Assembly: GCF_945859685.1 (NCBI RefSeq)
Contig: NC_079147.1
Coordinates: 230,264,765 to 230,328,764 of the forward strand
Direction: 5' to 3'
DNA length: 64,000 nucleotides
Source: Eupeodes corollae
Taxonomy: Eukaryota; Arthropoda; Insecta; Diptera; Syrphidae
Positions 46,167 through 57,429 of the stretch are shown here, one piece after another (within the stretch, counting starts at the first letter, position 1; each line of letters opens with the position of its first letter). The notes under the pieces are model-generated. The model had not been told where the DNA came from. It saw only the letters and a program-made list of their open reading frames with translations, and did not search any database. Both the position numbers and the translations under genes were made by a program.

Positions 46167-49100
46167 AATGGCGATCTCAAGGCAACCTAGCCTGAGATCC
46201 AATTAGCGCTGTAGTGCGCGACAGTGGTGCGAGAGCGGAAAAAAGAAGTTATATTTATCCTTTTAAATTTTATGTTTAAGTACTCTTATATAACCCGAGC
46301 GTATGATTTAAAAGTATTTTTCAACAGAAAACAGACTTTTTTCCGCTCTCCCATACAAACCGAACCACTGTCCGTTTTGATACTAAAAACTCGTTTGACC
46401 TTTGATTGAAAGGGAAAGATTTATAGAGAAGCTTCATAGCGATTATGTTAGAGCCATTTTGTGGCATTGAAAAAAAAGATTAGGTCTCTAATCTTTGTCT
46501 CAGATAGCTCATCAAGTTCTTGAAAGAATGCTTTTCCAAAGCATTTCATTCTGGTGTTTACCAAAGCAGGACATTTGAAGAGGAAATGGATTATGGTTTC
46601 ACTTTCTCTTTGGTCACTACAGCTACGGCAAAAGGTGTTGTAAGAGATACCCAACTTCTCTGCATGAACTCCTATAGGCCAATGTGCGTTTCAAACCACA
46701 ACAATCCTGGCTATGTCTTGCCTTGGCCTGTATAGAAGATCGTTTGTTCGGGTTTTAATATAGGTGGGCCATATCTTCCTAGATATAATGCAGTTGGTCA
46801 AATTGCTTCACCTTTAGTTTGATTCAGTTTGGTAGATAGAAAAGATTTTACCCTTCATAGCACCAAGAGGAAAGTTAACCATTTCCCTCAAGTGAGCTAT
46901 GAAGGGCCGTTCCTTACCTGGCTAGCTCGTCAGCCCGTTAATTTCCCACGATAACACTATGGCCCGGAACCCAGATCAGGATGACACCGAGGTTAATATT
47001 CAGGCTCGCAAGCTCATCGTGACATTGCTGGACCAATTTAGATGAAGATGTGGCCGAGATAATGGCTTTGACAGCTACCTGTCTGTCTGTAAAGATAGCC
47101 ACATTTCGGTTTTGGTTTGGGGTTTTGTTTAAGTATCTTACATGCCTCCCTTATTGCCAGCAGTTCAGCCTGAAAAACGCTAGCAAAGTCAGGAAGCCTA
47201 AAGGATTTGGCTACATTTATAGGGACTCAAAAAAGATCCCAGAACCAACTCCGCGCTCCATCTTTGAGCCGTCAGTGAAGATGGTTGTTTCGAAACCTAT
47301 CGACACGATGTCATCCTTCCAATCTTCTCTCGATGGGAAAATAACCTTAAAACCCTTACTAAGGCTCAAAGTAGGAGTGCAGTAGTCAGTGTCTACCGAG
47401 ATAATATCTGAGGGAATCAATTTCGTAGTGTTGCTGTGACCATAAGGTTTTGACAACCAGCTGTTTGATTCCTTCAGCCTAATAGCGCTGCAGGAAACTA
47501 TGTATTTAATAAAAAGGTCGATTGGTAGAAGATCCAAAATAACGTTTTAAGGCGCCCGTTGGGCAAGTACGAATGGCCCCTGTGGTGCCCACGAAAGCTG
47601 TTCTCTGAACCATCTTTAGCTAATCAATATTATAGGCTTTGCTAAGAGCAGGCCACCACACAATAAAACAATATGTTGAGATTGGACGTACTACGGCTGT
47701 GTACGTCCACAAAATCATCTTCGACTGAAGTCCCCACTTTTTTCCGAAAGTTTTGCTGCAGGCGTAGAAGGCAACACAGGCCTTCTTAACCCGTACTTCA
47801 ATATTTAGCTTCCAGTTTAGTTTAGGGTCGAGTATAACTCCCAAATATTTTGCACTGGAAGACAATGATAGGATTTGACCGTTGAGTCGAGGTAGCGTGA
47901 AGGGCGGTACTTTAGTTTGGTGGTTAAGAGCAACAGTTCAGTTTTACTTTGATTAACTCCTAATCCACAACTCGTGCCCAGCTGCTTACTTTCTTAAAAG
48001 CTGACTCCGTGATTTCACTAATCACAGAGGTTTAGTTTCTTGACATCAATAGCACCAAATCATCCGCATAGGCTACCGCCTTCACTCCACATCTCTCAAA
48101 TTTAACGAGAATTGTATCCATGACCAGAAGCCATAGAAGAGGCGAAAGGACACCACCCTGGGGTGGTTGACCTGTCTCCACGACATGGGCACATCTTTGA
48201 GAAGGAGACATCCTTTGAAAATTTGTTCCAGCCATGGAGCTGCCACATAATGCAACTTTTGAAGCATAACTGGCAGTATGCCATCCATGCCTGGGGATTT
48301 ATATGGTGAAAAAGTATTGATGGCCCACAAAATATTTTCTCTGGTTATAATGGAATTGACTTGCTCCACATGAGCTACGTTTAGCTCTGCGGTTTCAAGT
48401 AATTCGGGGTTATCACTCTCGCAACCCGGAAAGCGCGTCTTCATCAGTAGTTCAAGAGATTCGGGTGGAGAGGCTGTCCAGGTTCCACCAGGCTTTTTTT
48501 AGAAATGAAGGATTACAATGTTCTTTCGATAAAACTTTATGTCTTCGATTGATTGACAGTATTCTCTCCAGCCTTGTCTTTTAACTGATGACAGGGCTTG
48601 CTTGTAAATTTTAAGAGAGTCTTTATACGGTTGGTAAAACATATGTTTGTGGCAGATATTAAAAATTATGCTCGTCATTTTCCTAAGACTAGACAGTTCT
48701 TCATTCCACCACGAAGGAAGGGTTTTACGGCTATATTTAACTGGGCAAGAGACTGTAAAAGCTTAACTTATAGAAGTTTCAAAGGTTTTCACCTTTGATT
48801 CAAGGTCTCCTATCGATTCAGTGAGATTCGGTAAGTTGCTTAGTTTTGAATTCGCAATTTGACTAAATTTCGTCCAGTCAGTTCTTTTGGGATTTCGGTA
48901 AGGCGGAGGGTTTTTCGACTCGAAATTAATTTGGAAAAGAATCCACTTGTGATCCGAAAACGAATTCAAAGGGGAAACTCTCCTATTCTCCACTAATAAA
49001 TTACGGTTGTTTGCTAAAGTAACATCAAGCACATCCTCCCATCCATCATAATTTTCCGAGCTCGGAAAGACGAAAGTGGGAGTATTGCCTCTTTTACAAA

Positions 49101-49285
49101 TGGTCATATTATTTTCAATAATAAAATCAAAAAGTGACCCACCTCGTTCATTGATCACAGAACTTCCCCAAAGGGTATGCCGAGCATTTGCGTCGCCTCC
49201 GATCAGAAGGTTTGCCTTTTTGATGTTGAATTTAACATCAAGGCTTTCCATTAGTAAAACCATAGACAAAAGTTTTGGTAAATAT
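46167..49285 (-). mobile_element. LOA/I-like LINE (EN, RT, RNase H), copy 2, internally deleted
   Basis: Minus strand from ~49270: endonuclease part LLIGGDANARHTLWGSS, DVLDVTLANN and SFSDHKWILF. A linker follows with PSWWNEELSSLRK (~48710). The RT start is ENILWAINTFSPYKSPGMDG (~48330). An abrupt jump then leads to TGQPPQGGVLSPLLWLLVMD and VKAVAYADDLVLL (~48080), so most of the RT fingers/palm entry is deleted. SSAKYLGVILDPKLNWKLN, RNase H and the C-terminal knuckle (FCRSCSDQRES) follow as in copy 1. The EN 5' part is missing. A 153-bp MITE sits near the 3' end. The C-terminal 68 residues differ from copy 1 at only 3 positions. Confidence 0.86.
46220..46372. mobile_element. 153-bp MITE inserted in LINE copy 2
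   Basis: The outer ends are inverted (GACAGTGGT at the left, its complement at the right), and a longer inner match GAGAGCGGAAAAAAG is present near both ends. The equivalent point in copy 1 (~39110) is uninterrupted, which defines the insertion exactly. At most 1-2 bases of target duplication are visible. Superfamily not assigned; the CAGTGGT start would also fit hAT-like ends. Confidence 0.7.
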
Positions 49286-49289
49286 TATT

Positions 49290-49985
49290 AGATCGACTGT
49301 TTCTCGTTTGATACAGAAAGCAGACTATTACTACACCAACAAGTGAAAAAAACAGCAAAGACACAATAGTTAATGCCTTAATTTTACATTAGGTAGAATC
49401 GAGCTTGGTATACCGTCATTTTTCCGATGAAAAACTAATTATTTAGACGGACCTGATGGATATAGCTGCTATTTCCATGATTTCAAAAAGGAAAAAATCT
49501 ATCTTGAAAACGGCACTGCAATGGAGGCGGTTTAATGGTATGGGGAATATTAACCTATTACGAGACCGTGAAGCTGGATTTTCAAAGCTCTAAAATGACA
49601 TTAATCACTTACAAATCGATTCTGGAACGAGCTTATCCGCAGTTTTCTGAATTATTTGGTAGACAACGATGGACTTTTCAACAAGATAATGCACCAATAC
49701 ACACCGCACGCACAACAAAAGCCTGGATTCAGGGACAAAATGTGAACTTAATATCATGGCCCACATATTCTCCTGACCTTACCATCATGAAAAACGTGTG
49801 GGGATGGCTTTCAAGAAAGGCCTACAAAGGAGGACGACAATACCAAAAAAACCGAAGAGATCAATGATGCCATAAAACGATCCTGGGCCCAGGTAAATTT
49901 ACATCTTGTTCCTATACATGTGACTCAAAACAACCGGTACTTTTTATGACCTTCTTCGGAAAAGCATCATAAAACTTGTATTTGT
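49290..49985 (+). mobile_element. Tc1-like transposase relic, 5'-truncated
   Basis: FSDEKLI and DGPDGYSCYF near 49430 represent the first catalytic Asp region. The 49535-49867 frame has LMVWGILTYY, RWTFQQDNAPIHTART (second Asp) and WPTYSPDLTIMKNVWGWLS. In Tc1-type DD34E enzymes the last motif is usually SPDLNPIENVW; here the catalytic Glu position is Lys. Several shifts lie upstream. No terminal repeats found. It lies directly after the end of the LOA/I-like element. Confidence 0.75.
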
Positions 49986-49989
49986 CAAC

Positions 49990-50880
49990 TTAATCTAAAA
50001 ATGTTTGTTTGCCATAGAAACTTAATACATACCTTATTCATTCCAGCTTTGGGTTTTTCCAAAAAATTCAAGGGCTTGAGAAATATCTTCAAATAAAAAT
50101 TGAAAAAAGCTTGTCTTTAATGTGACATGAAGTGTATGCCTTCTATGTTCCATTTGCATTTGTACTTTGTTTAAGCTTTTATGATGTGCAATGCATACAT
50201 AGGAATCTATGTACGTCTTATTCCGAACAGTCTCAACAATTTAAACATTTAAGGTAATGGATATTCGTGCCTAATCTACTCACGTAATTGATTTCTGTAA
50301 CATCAACAATTTTTCAAACAAGTCCTAATTGAATTTATTGAAATTTTACTCTTTATCCATTCATTGTTCCAAGAAAGTTAGAATAATCGATTGGAAAATG
50401 AAATGTGATGATGTTTTAAAGCCAAACACCTAAAATATCATTTACGTTTTTTACATTTTCATTAATTTTTTCAATTTAAAAAATAATCGTTTACTCGTAC
50501 ATTGAAAATTTGTCCGCTCAATCAATTTTCTGATTGCATGTTTTCTTATCTGCCTCTTTTGTCGCGTATCTCTTTTGACGAGTTCTGAAGACGACACTTA
50601 AGTTCATTTGATCCGAACCAATAACAGTTAAACGACAGGTATACATGTCTCGAATCTATATTCGATTGAAGATAGTCGTTGAGAAAAATAAAATAAGAAT
50701 CAAAAACAAAAACAAAATATCATATCAAAGAAAACGATGTTCCTTCTATTGAATTCCCTTACTCTTGATTGTGGAAATTGAGCGGCAAATTGTCAAATGA
50801 ATTAAGAATTATAGGTTAACATTAAAGTTGTCTTTGTTATCTGGAACTCAGAGCGTTTATAAAAACCAAGTAACCGGTTC
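49990..50880. other. No gene recognised; may include leader of the gypsy element
   Basis: AT-rich. I searched by eye for an LTR or primer-binding site before the gag start and found none I could defend. Confidence 0.3.
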
Positions 50881-50884
50881 AATT

Positions 50885-52890
50885 ATGGATAAGGACATAA
50901 TTAAGAATATCCTTAAATCACAGCGTGATTGGATGGAAAGGATATTGTTGGATCAAAAATCATGGTTTTCAAAAAACACGCAAGTAACTCCCGCATCAAG
51001 TGCTCCAGTTATCCAACCGTTCCCAGCGTATAAAAAAGAAGATAACTGGAAAACGTACCTCAGGCAATTGGAGCAGAACTTCGAGGCGTGTAGAATCACA
51101 GACGATAACCAAAAGCGAGCATTTTTCTTATCATGGATTGGTGCAGAGAACTTCGAAATCCTCCAGAAACTCTACGGCGTAGATGACGTGGCCACTAAGA
51201 GTTTCAAAGATCTCACTGGTAAGCTTAGTGAACACTTCCCATCTAAAATTCATGTACTTGCAGCGCGCTACCAGTTTCACAAAACCGTAATGAAGCCTGG
51301 ACAATCCTATGCATCTTGGGTTGCAGACCTTAGAGGAGTGGCTCGTAATTGTCTTTTCACGTGTTCAGGTGAAAACTGTGGCAATTCTTACGGGGACAAC
51401 ATGATACCAGACATTCTGGTGTTGTATACGCCTCAGAATAGTGTTCGCACGCAGGCACTCCAGAAAGCAGATCCATCACTCGAAGATGTACTAGACATTG
51501 CAAACACATTTGAGACCACAAAACAACCTTTTTCCTCAATTACTGATAACATTAACATAGTCGAAGTTAATCAGCTACCAGTGGCGGTCATGGGTATTAC
51601 CGTTCCCCTTCGCAGTCTCACAGTAGGATAGAGTGTCGACATTACAAATCAGTCTGTCGTAGATGCAAGAAAGTGGGACACATTGAAGCAGTTTGTAAGT
51701 TAGGAGCGAGTACGGCAGCAGGGGGAACTAATGAGAAGTCGAGTTGCAAAAACAAAAATCGTAAGAATCAGCGGTATCGAAAAGGCTCTCATCGCCAGCA
51801 AAAGTCACAATCGCAAATCAGGTCTTCTGGTAATTCAGCAGAAAGGTTACATTTTTCCGAAATTGTGCAATCGCACGCTGACGGCAATTTGGTTCAAGCT
51901 CGGGCATCGTGATGGAGCTAAAAGTCAGTGGTAAGATGATGTCATTTCAAGTAGACACAGGAGCATCGTGCTTGTTAGTAGGGCATGAGGGTTATAAGCA
52001 ACTGAGTCAACCCAAATGTTCTACAAGGCCTTGCAGGCATATGGTGGATCACCGCTTTCTATTAGAGGAGAACTGAAAGTAGATGTTTCGTATAAGGAAG
52101 AAGCCCATAAAGTCAATTTACTAGTCGTGGACAGTGGTGGTGCCAACATTCTAGAAATGGACTGGTGTAGGGCATTTAACCTCACTATTCAACATTCCAT
52201 TTCATCAATCAACTCAAGTGACTCATTGCTCAACAACATTCAAGCACTGTGTAAGGCACATGCTGATTTGTTTTCAACAGGATTGGGGTGCAAACAGTAT
52301 AAAGCCCACCTTGCACTTCGTTCGACATAGGGCGATTCCGTATGCACTTGTAGAGGACACGAAAAAAGAGGTGGATCTGATTCTGAAACAGATACATCGT
52401 ACGAAGTGGGCAGCTCCCGTGGTAATTGTACAGAAAGCAAATGGTGGCATTAGAATCCGTGGAGACTTTAAGTCTAGTGTGAATCCGCAGCTTATTGCTA
52501 ATCGACATCCTATACCACGTATTTGTGACATTTTTCATACTATTCGTGGAGGGAAAATGTTTACAAAGATAGATCTCTCGGATGCTTATCTTCAAATCGA
52601 GTTGGATGATGAGTTGAAGGAGATGGCTGTGATCAATACACCTTTTGGATTGTACCAATATCAACGTCTACTATTTGGTATAAGCAGCACAATTGGAGCA
52701 ATTGTTTGCTGAACTTCCTGTAGCAGTATATCTGGATGACATCGTTGTTTCGGGTAAGGATGACATGGAGCATTTGCAGATTTGAAGGAGGTGTTTGGCC
52801 GTCTTCAAAGTAATAGGTTTCGGTGCAATCAGCAGAAATGTACTTTTGCTAAAAAAGAACTGGAATATTTAGGCCATACTCTGTCTTTAG
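50885..52890 (+). mobile_element. Ty3/gypsy LTR retrotransposon fragment (gag, zinc knuckle, protease, RT start)
   Basis: Gag starts at ATG 50885 (MDKDIIKNILKSQRDWME) and runs to a stop at 51631. It has the typical WxxYLxxLEQNF capsid-like start (~51045) and YQFHKTVMKPGQSYASWVAD. A shifted frame holds a CCHC-like knuckle (CRHYKSVCRRCKKVGHIEAVC, 51630-51700) and then the aspartic protease motif FQVDTGASCLLVG (~51945). After another shift come LQAYGGSPLSIRGEL and NILEMDWC. RT follows: HPIPRICDIFHTIRGGKMFT and KIDLSDAYLQIELDD (~52570), then YLDDIVVSG (~52727). It stops inside RT near 52890. RNase H, integrase and LTRs are missing. This is an old, frameshifted insertion; no env. Confidence 0.82.
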
Positions 52891-52934
52891 GCCATTCCTT
52901 TCTTCGTAAGATATTTGAGGTCAATTAATCACTT

Positions 52935-54560
52935 AAGCCAATGTTTGGAGCGGTCTTATGTCCGATGGTGTGATGAACCTTACTTGTTTATATTATGCGA
53001 GAACTCAAGGGGATGTGAATACCCTTATAATGATTAAACACAATGCGAGCAATTAGGAAGATAGAATACCATTAGAAAGGAGATACCGATGCACATTGGT
53101 TTTGAATGTCTTCACATTGCAATAAGTGGGAAGCATTGAGTTTGGTAAAGCATTCAACATTCGTGTAGTGCGACTAAGGAAAGAATTTCTGTACTTAACA
53201 GTACGTTTGAAATTCTACTCAAGAGTAAACTGATAAACATGCCTAGAAGAACTGGTATTACAGTTGAGTTCTTTGAGGAGAGATATGCAACTGGCTATTT
53301 CTTTAGAGCATTGTTTATTAAAGTAGCGAGAAAATAATGACAGGCAAGAAACCTTACGACGAAGCTCGAGAGATACAAAAATTTCAGTTAGGCAACGGTC
53401 ACCTATCATGTTTAGCTCTTTTTTTTTATTTTTGTCCAATAGACTCAAATGGGTAATAGGAGCACCTGCCCAGATATGGAAGTTGTACTCAAGTTTCGGA
53501 CGAATATAGACTTTAAAGATTATAGCCATATCAGAAGGGTTAAAAAACTTCTTGTATCTTACAAGAAAACCTAAACACCAAGCAGCATTTTTGGCGATGT
53601 AAAATATGTGATCATTCCACAATAAGTGGTTTGTAATGCACGTACCTTACACTGAAAGCTGTTCAGTCTCTTCGATGCATGTACCACCCATGTATAGAGG
53701 GATGGTTTAGGGTTACGCTTTTGAAACAGGAGAGACCATTCAGTTTTCGAGGAATTACGTTCTACACGATTTTATATTCTCCATTAGACAATGCTGTCCA
53801 AGATCAGAATTTAATGAGCTTATCATAAAGCTTCTGTTGTTAGTCCACATTCGAAGAACAAGGATGAAAATTTGCAAACGAATATGAAAAGCTGAGGGTA
53901 CTGCCATAAACGAAGCAATTTAGTGGGTTACAAGTTTTAGACAAAAGATTATTTATAAAAATAAGGAAGAGCGTCGCAGACAAAACGGAGCCCTGTAGTA
54001 CACCAGCGTTTATTTTGTGAATATCAGATTTGAACCCGTCCAATTCTACTTGAATTGAACGGTCCGAAATGTAATTTCTTACCCAACAAAGAAGAGATTC
54101 ACCAATACCAAAAGCACGTATTTTCTATAAGAGAACTTGATCCAAACTCTATCAAATCCCTTAGAAATATCAAGTGCACTGATATTACTTTCTCCAAAAC
54201 GATGTAGAGATTTTTTCCAACTTTTGGTGAGATAAACGATGAGATCCCCAGTGTACTAGAGCTTCCATTTGGGGTCACATTACGTTACATTACGTTCTTT
54301 AATTACGATTGTCAAACGAAACGTGAGGTCGAAGCTCCATTGTGATAGCATGCATTGAATTCATATGGCTAAACTCGTAAATGTGAGGCGAAGGCGGTTT
54401 TGTGATTCAGCCAATACTGCCAGTCATTAAAAAGCTTTCGTTCTTCACGATATTTCTTAAGCTGAAAATTAATCAGCGTTTTCATGACCTTGGAAAGAAA
54501 GGAACCTTGTAGAGGAAAGCCTTTTTTTTGACAGGCTCGACAAATGCTATTTTTCATCTA
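52935..54560 (-). mobile_element. CR1-like LINE (RT and C-terminus), inactivated
   Basis: On the minus strand: RT entry FLSKVMKTLINFQLKKYREE (~54490), then a degraded palm, INAGVLQGSVLSATLFLIF (~54010) and FVYGSTLSFSYS at the position of the ADDS box (catalytic aspartates lost). Thumb: DHIFYIAKNAAWCLGFLVRY (~53600) and RPKLEYNFHIWAGAPITHL. The end has a tail motif NSFLSRTTRMLNALPNSM (~53190) and NVKTFKTNVHRYLLS. Several stops. It is the longest copy of this family in the window and abuts the truncated gypsy element. Confidence 0.78.
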
Positions 54561-54599
54561 CTCTTAAAGTGACCTATTGAAAAGGATAAATGGAAAAGC

Positions 54600-55035
54600 G
54601 TACCCAGTGGTTTGTTTTGCCAGCGTTAAAGAAAATCTTTTCGAAAACGACGATGGAAGGACTGTCACCGTCAATTCGGAGCGTTAGGGTCATATGATAA
54701 CCGCCTGTTGTTGCCTACTATTAAAAAATACGACTTAGAGAATATGTGGTTTCAAAAAGACGATGCCAAATGCCACACAACTCGAGCGAATATGGATTTA
54801 TTGCAAGTGACATTTCCTGGCCCGGTAATCAATCGTCGTGGGAAATCAACTGGCCACCAAGATCATGCGATAAACCTTTAACTCTTGAGCATTTAACAAA
54901 CAACATTTGTTAAGTTATTGGCAGAGATACCGCCCAATCTGTTTCAAAAAGTGGTCGAAATTTACCTCAAGAGAAACGATGTTTGCAACAATTCGAATGC
55001 TGGTCATTTAAATGATGTATAGCTGAAACAGAAAC
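54600..55035 (+). mobile_element. mariner (DD41D-like) transposase relic
   Basis: Broken frames show GRTVTVNSER, KKYDLENMWFQKDDAKCHTT (the second catalytic Asp region; cf. WFQQDGATCHTA at 33095), RANMDLLQVTFPG and STGHQDHAIN, a shifted NWPPRSCD counterpart. The C-terminal motif KNDV/NAGHLND is near 55005. Only the C-terminal half remains; no terminal repeats seen. Confidence 0.6.
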
Positions 55036-55039
55036 ACGC

Positions 55040-55820
55040 TTTAGCTTCGGCTGCGCCCAGACGTTTACGAGTTCAGTCATAGGATTTCAATGCATGCTAT
55101 CACAATGATGTTAGGAAAAGAACATAATATTACGAAATCTAAACGGAATCACTATTTCAGGTTTGCTAAAGATATGCTTTGTCTAACAGCTTTGAAAAAA
55201 GTCAACAAACAAAATTTTGCTTCTGGAGGGATTCCCATTGGTTACCAGAAAAAGTTAAGAAGTAAGTTATTGATAGAATAAGTATACAATTTTTCTTGAA
55301 AACGTTTTATTTTTGTAGAACAGAAAATGATTTCCGAAGAACTCCTCATAGATTGAGCTCCCAGACTCACCGTCTCTTAGTCTGTGCTTCTTCTTGCTCC
55401 ATGAGCTGAACATACCCACGGTAGGCTGTGTACGCTACTTCCGCGATAATTTTTTTTTTCGATTTCAAAATTCATATTTTTACCGCCCGAAAAAACAAAA
55501 CAAACTTTTGAAAAAAATAACAACTGCTAATGACAGAAGTGTCATTTTAGAACTGTCATTCAAAGCAACCTCGAAGCAGGCCCATCGTAACGCAGACGAA
55601 GACGAAGCTGAAGCGTGTTTGTGTTTCAACCAAACCAATAGTGTTTCACGAATGATTCCAACGTAAAAAAACTTTATAATAAAACAGAAATATCATGAAA
55701 AAAAGTATTCGTTATGTGTTTTATTTACGTTTAAAAAACGGTCAATACTTTCTTTTAAAAATTCTGTCTGCACTTTTGATGGCCTCACCTGCCAATCAAC
55801 TTTTTTTAAAGACAATATAT
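55040..55820. other. No gene recognised (intronic)
   Basis: A 90-codon plus frame at 55394-55666 has no recognisable motif. Confidence 0.3.
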
Positions 55821-55826
55821 CAGCTC

Positions 55827-55985
55827 GTAGTACCCGTGGCGTGACTGTTTCTTGGAACAGTGACTGTCATGCCAAAGGTCTTGGCCTTAAGACCTGCCTG
55901 TGCCACCTAAAGTTTTTTTTCACGGGTATTGCCTCTTGCAAGAAATTGTCATGAAAAGTGCTTTCTCAAATTAGCTATTCAATTA
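55827..55985 (+). mobile_element. SINE, 5' two-thirds
   Basis: It starts GTAGTACCCGTGGCGTGA, followed by a head with an altered A-box region, GACCTGCCTGTGCCACCTAA (B-box end) and the CACGGGTATTGCCTCTTGCA body start. It stops near the CTCAAATTAGC word. It is head-proximal and truncated at the 3' side. Confidence 0.7.
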
Positions 55986-55989
55986 TTAG

Positions 55990-56640
55990 GTCACGAACAG
56001 TGACCTAACTTGATGAAAGATCATTAATAACGTTAGAACTGCTAAATACAAAATTTGAAAGAAAAAAGTGTTTGGATTTTTCATTTTATTTAAAGATTTT
56101 AAGCTTAAAGATATTTTGTTTAAAAATAAGCTTCAGGTACCTGTATCACAAAAACAAAAGTCTAATAAAAGGTATGAATACTTAAATGTATCCTAAAGCT
56201 AAAAGATACAATTTAAAGTTTCTGTTGCTTCAACGTTGAAGGTCATTGACACATCCTAAAGTGTCACCCTGTTAAAATGAGTACATGATCTGAGCATCTT
56301 TGTAGAAAAGTGGAATCATCAGAATTCCTATGTTGTGGCATACGAAAAGATTGCAAGGTAATTTTTAAAAATTCTCCACATTTTTGTTGAAATAGAAATA
56401 CCTTCCCAGACACAAAAGCACAACACCTTAAAAGCAAAAGCATTTAGCTTTATTGCTAATTGTCATACCTACCTAGAAAGACGTCGTCATCGTTGGTAAG
56501 GTACCTTACCTTTGCCTATGGCAAATTCTCGGCCTATTTATTGAAGGCATTCCTAAAACAGTTTATCGTGTCTCGGAATGGGCATGGGTAATGGGTATTG
56601 GGTATGGCGTGTGACAAAAGATAGTCAGGTACTTATACTT
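55990..56640. other. No gene recognised (intron next to the donor)
   Basis: AT-rich DNA with short GGGTAT-type repeats near 56585-56605. It adjoins the GTAAGTATA donor of the exon at 56643. Confidence 0.35.
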
Positions 56641-56642
56641 AC

Positions 56643-56875
56643 ATTGGATTCATTTTTGCCAGCAACCTGGAACGTACCCGATCCCTTTCTGTGACCGAAC
56701 CGGGAATAGTAGTTCCCACTTCACTTTGGCGTTCACGCTCTATACTCGCCGACAATTCGTTATTCATTTCAACGTGGTTGTGCTCGGTTTCAAGGTGCGT
56801 TTGAGTGTGCACCGTCTCGTAGCGGCGATCGTCCTCGACGAAATTGAAAACTTCACTCAATTCGTATTCCTTGAG
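56643..56875 (-). CDS. Internal exon of the TSP1-domain gene (charged linker)
   Basis: The exon is 233 bp. The acceptor on the minus strand is CGTTACAG (ending at 56876) and the donor GTAAGTATAAG (from 56642) is close to consensus. The frame opens at its first base with LKEYELSEVFNFVEDDRRYE, then a polar, Glu/His-rich middle (THLETEHNHVEMNNE) and ERERQSEVGTTIPGS, closing RVRSRLLAKMNP. It ends with two bases of a codon (phase 2), exactly what the TSP1 exon at 37400 needs. High GC and even codon use set it apart from the flanks. No known domain is visible. The initiator must be upstream, outside any exon I can support. Confidence 0.72.
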
Positions 56876-56879
56876 CTGT

Positions 56880-57426
56880 AACGAGATAAAAAGTACGAAA
56901 AGGAATTTATTCTTTCTTCTTCTTTTTTTTATTCATTCTCTTTTTCATTTTTAACGATAAAGTGGCAAACAAATTTCTTAGAAAGTGAAATTAAGAAGGA
57001 AGAAGGAGAAACTAATTTTGTCGTTGTTATTGGTGACTGGCGCGAGTGCGAGTGCCAGAAGGGGTAGAAGATACTCCACTTCAATCCTATAAGCCTCATA
57101 TCCTTTGCTTTGAATTTTGCGAAAAGGAATTCGCGTCTTAGTCTCAAGGATTTTTGGTATTCATATATTTATCTTTGTTGGAATTCGGTTGTGAAAATAT
57201 AATTTAAACTCAAGCTAGGCGACTTGATTTGTGTAATGATTTTAAATTCTTCCTTAAGAATATCAGAAAAGGAATACAAATACAGATACAGATCCAGATC
57301 CCTACGACGATATGGAGGATGGTGAATTTTGCAGCATGTAAAATGGTAAATTAAAGCCTTTCAAAGCTGGATTATGCGATTGGAATTTAAGAAACAAAAA
57401 GTGATACTTTGTCATTTTAATTTGTC
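56880..57426. other. No gene recognised (upstream intron)
   Basis: No further coding exon with good splice sites that I can support. Confidence 0.3.
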
Positions 57427-57429
57427 TAA

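Noticed and set aside
50540..50880. 5' LTR and primer-binding site of the gypsy element
   Set aside because: No repeated partner sequence and no convincing TG...CA ends or tRNA-complementary site could be found by eye.
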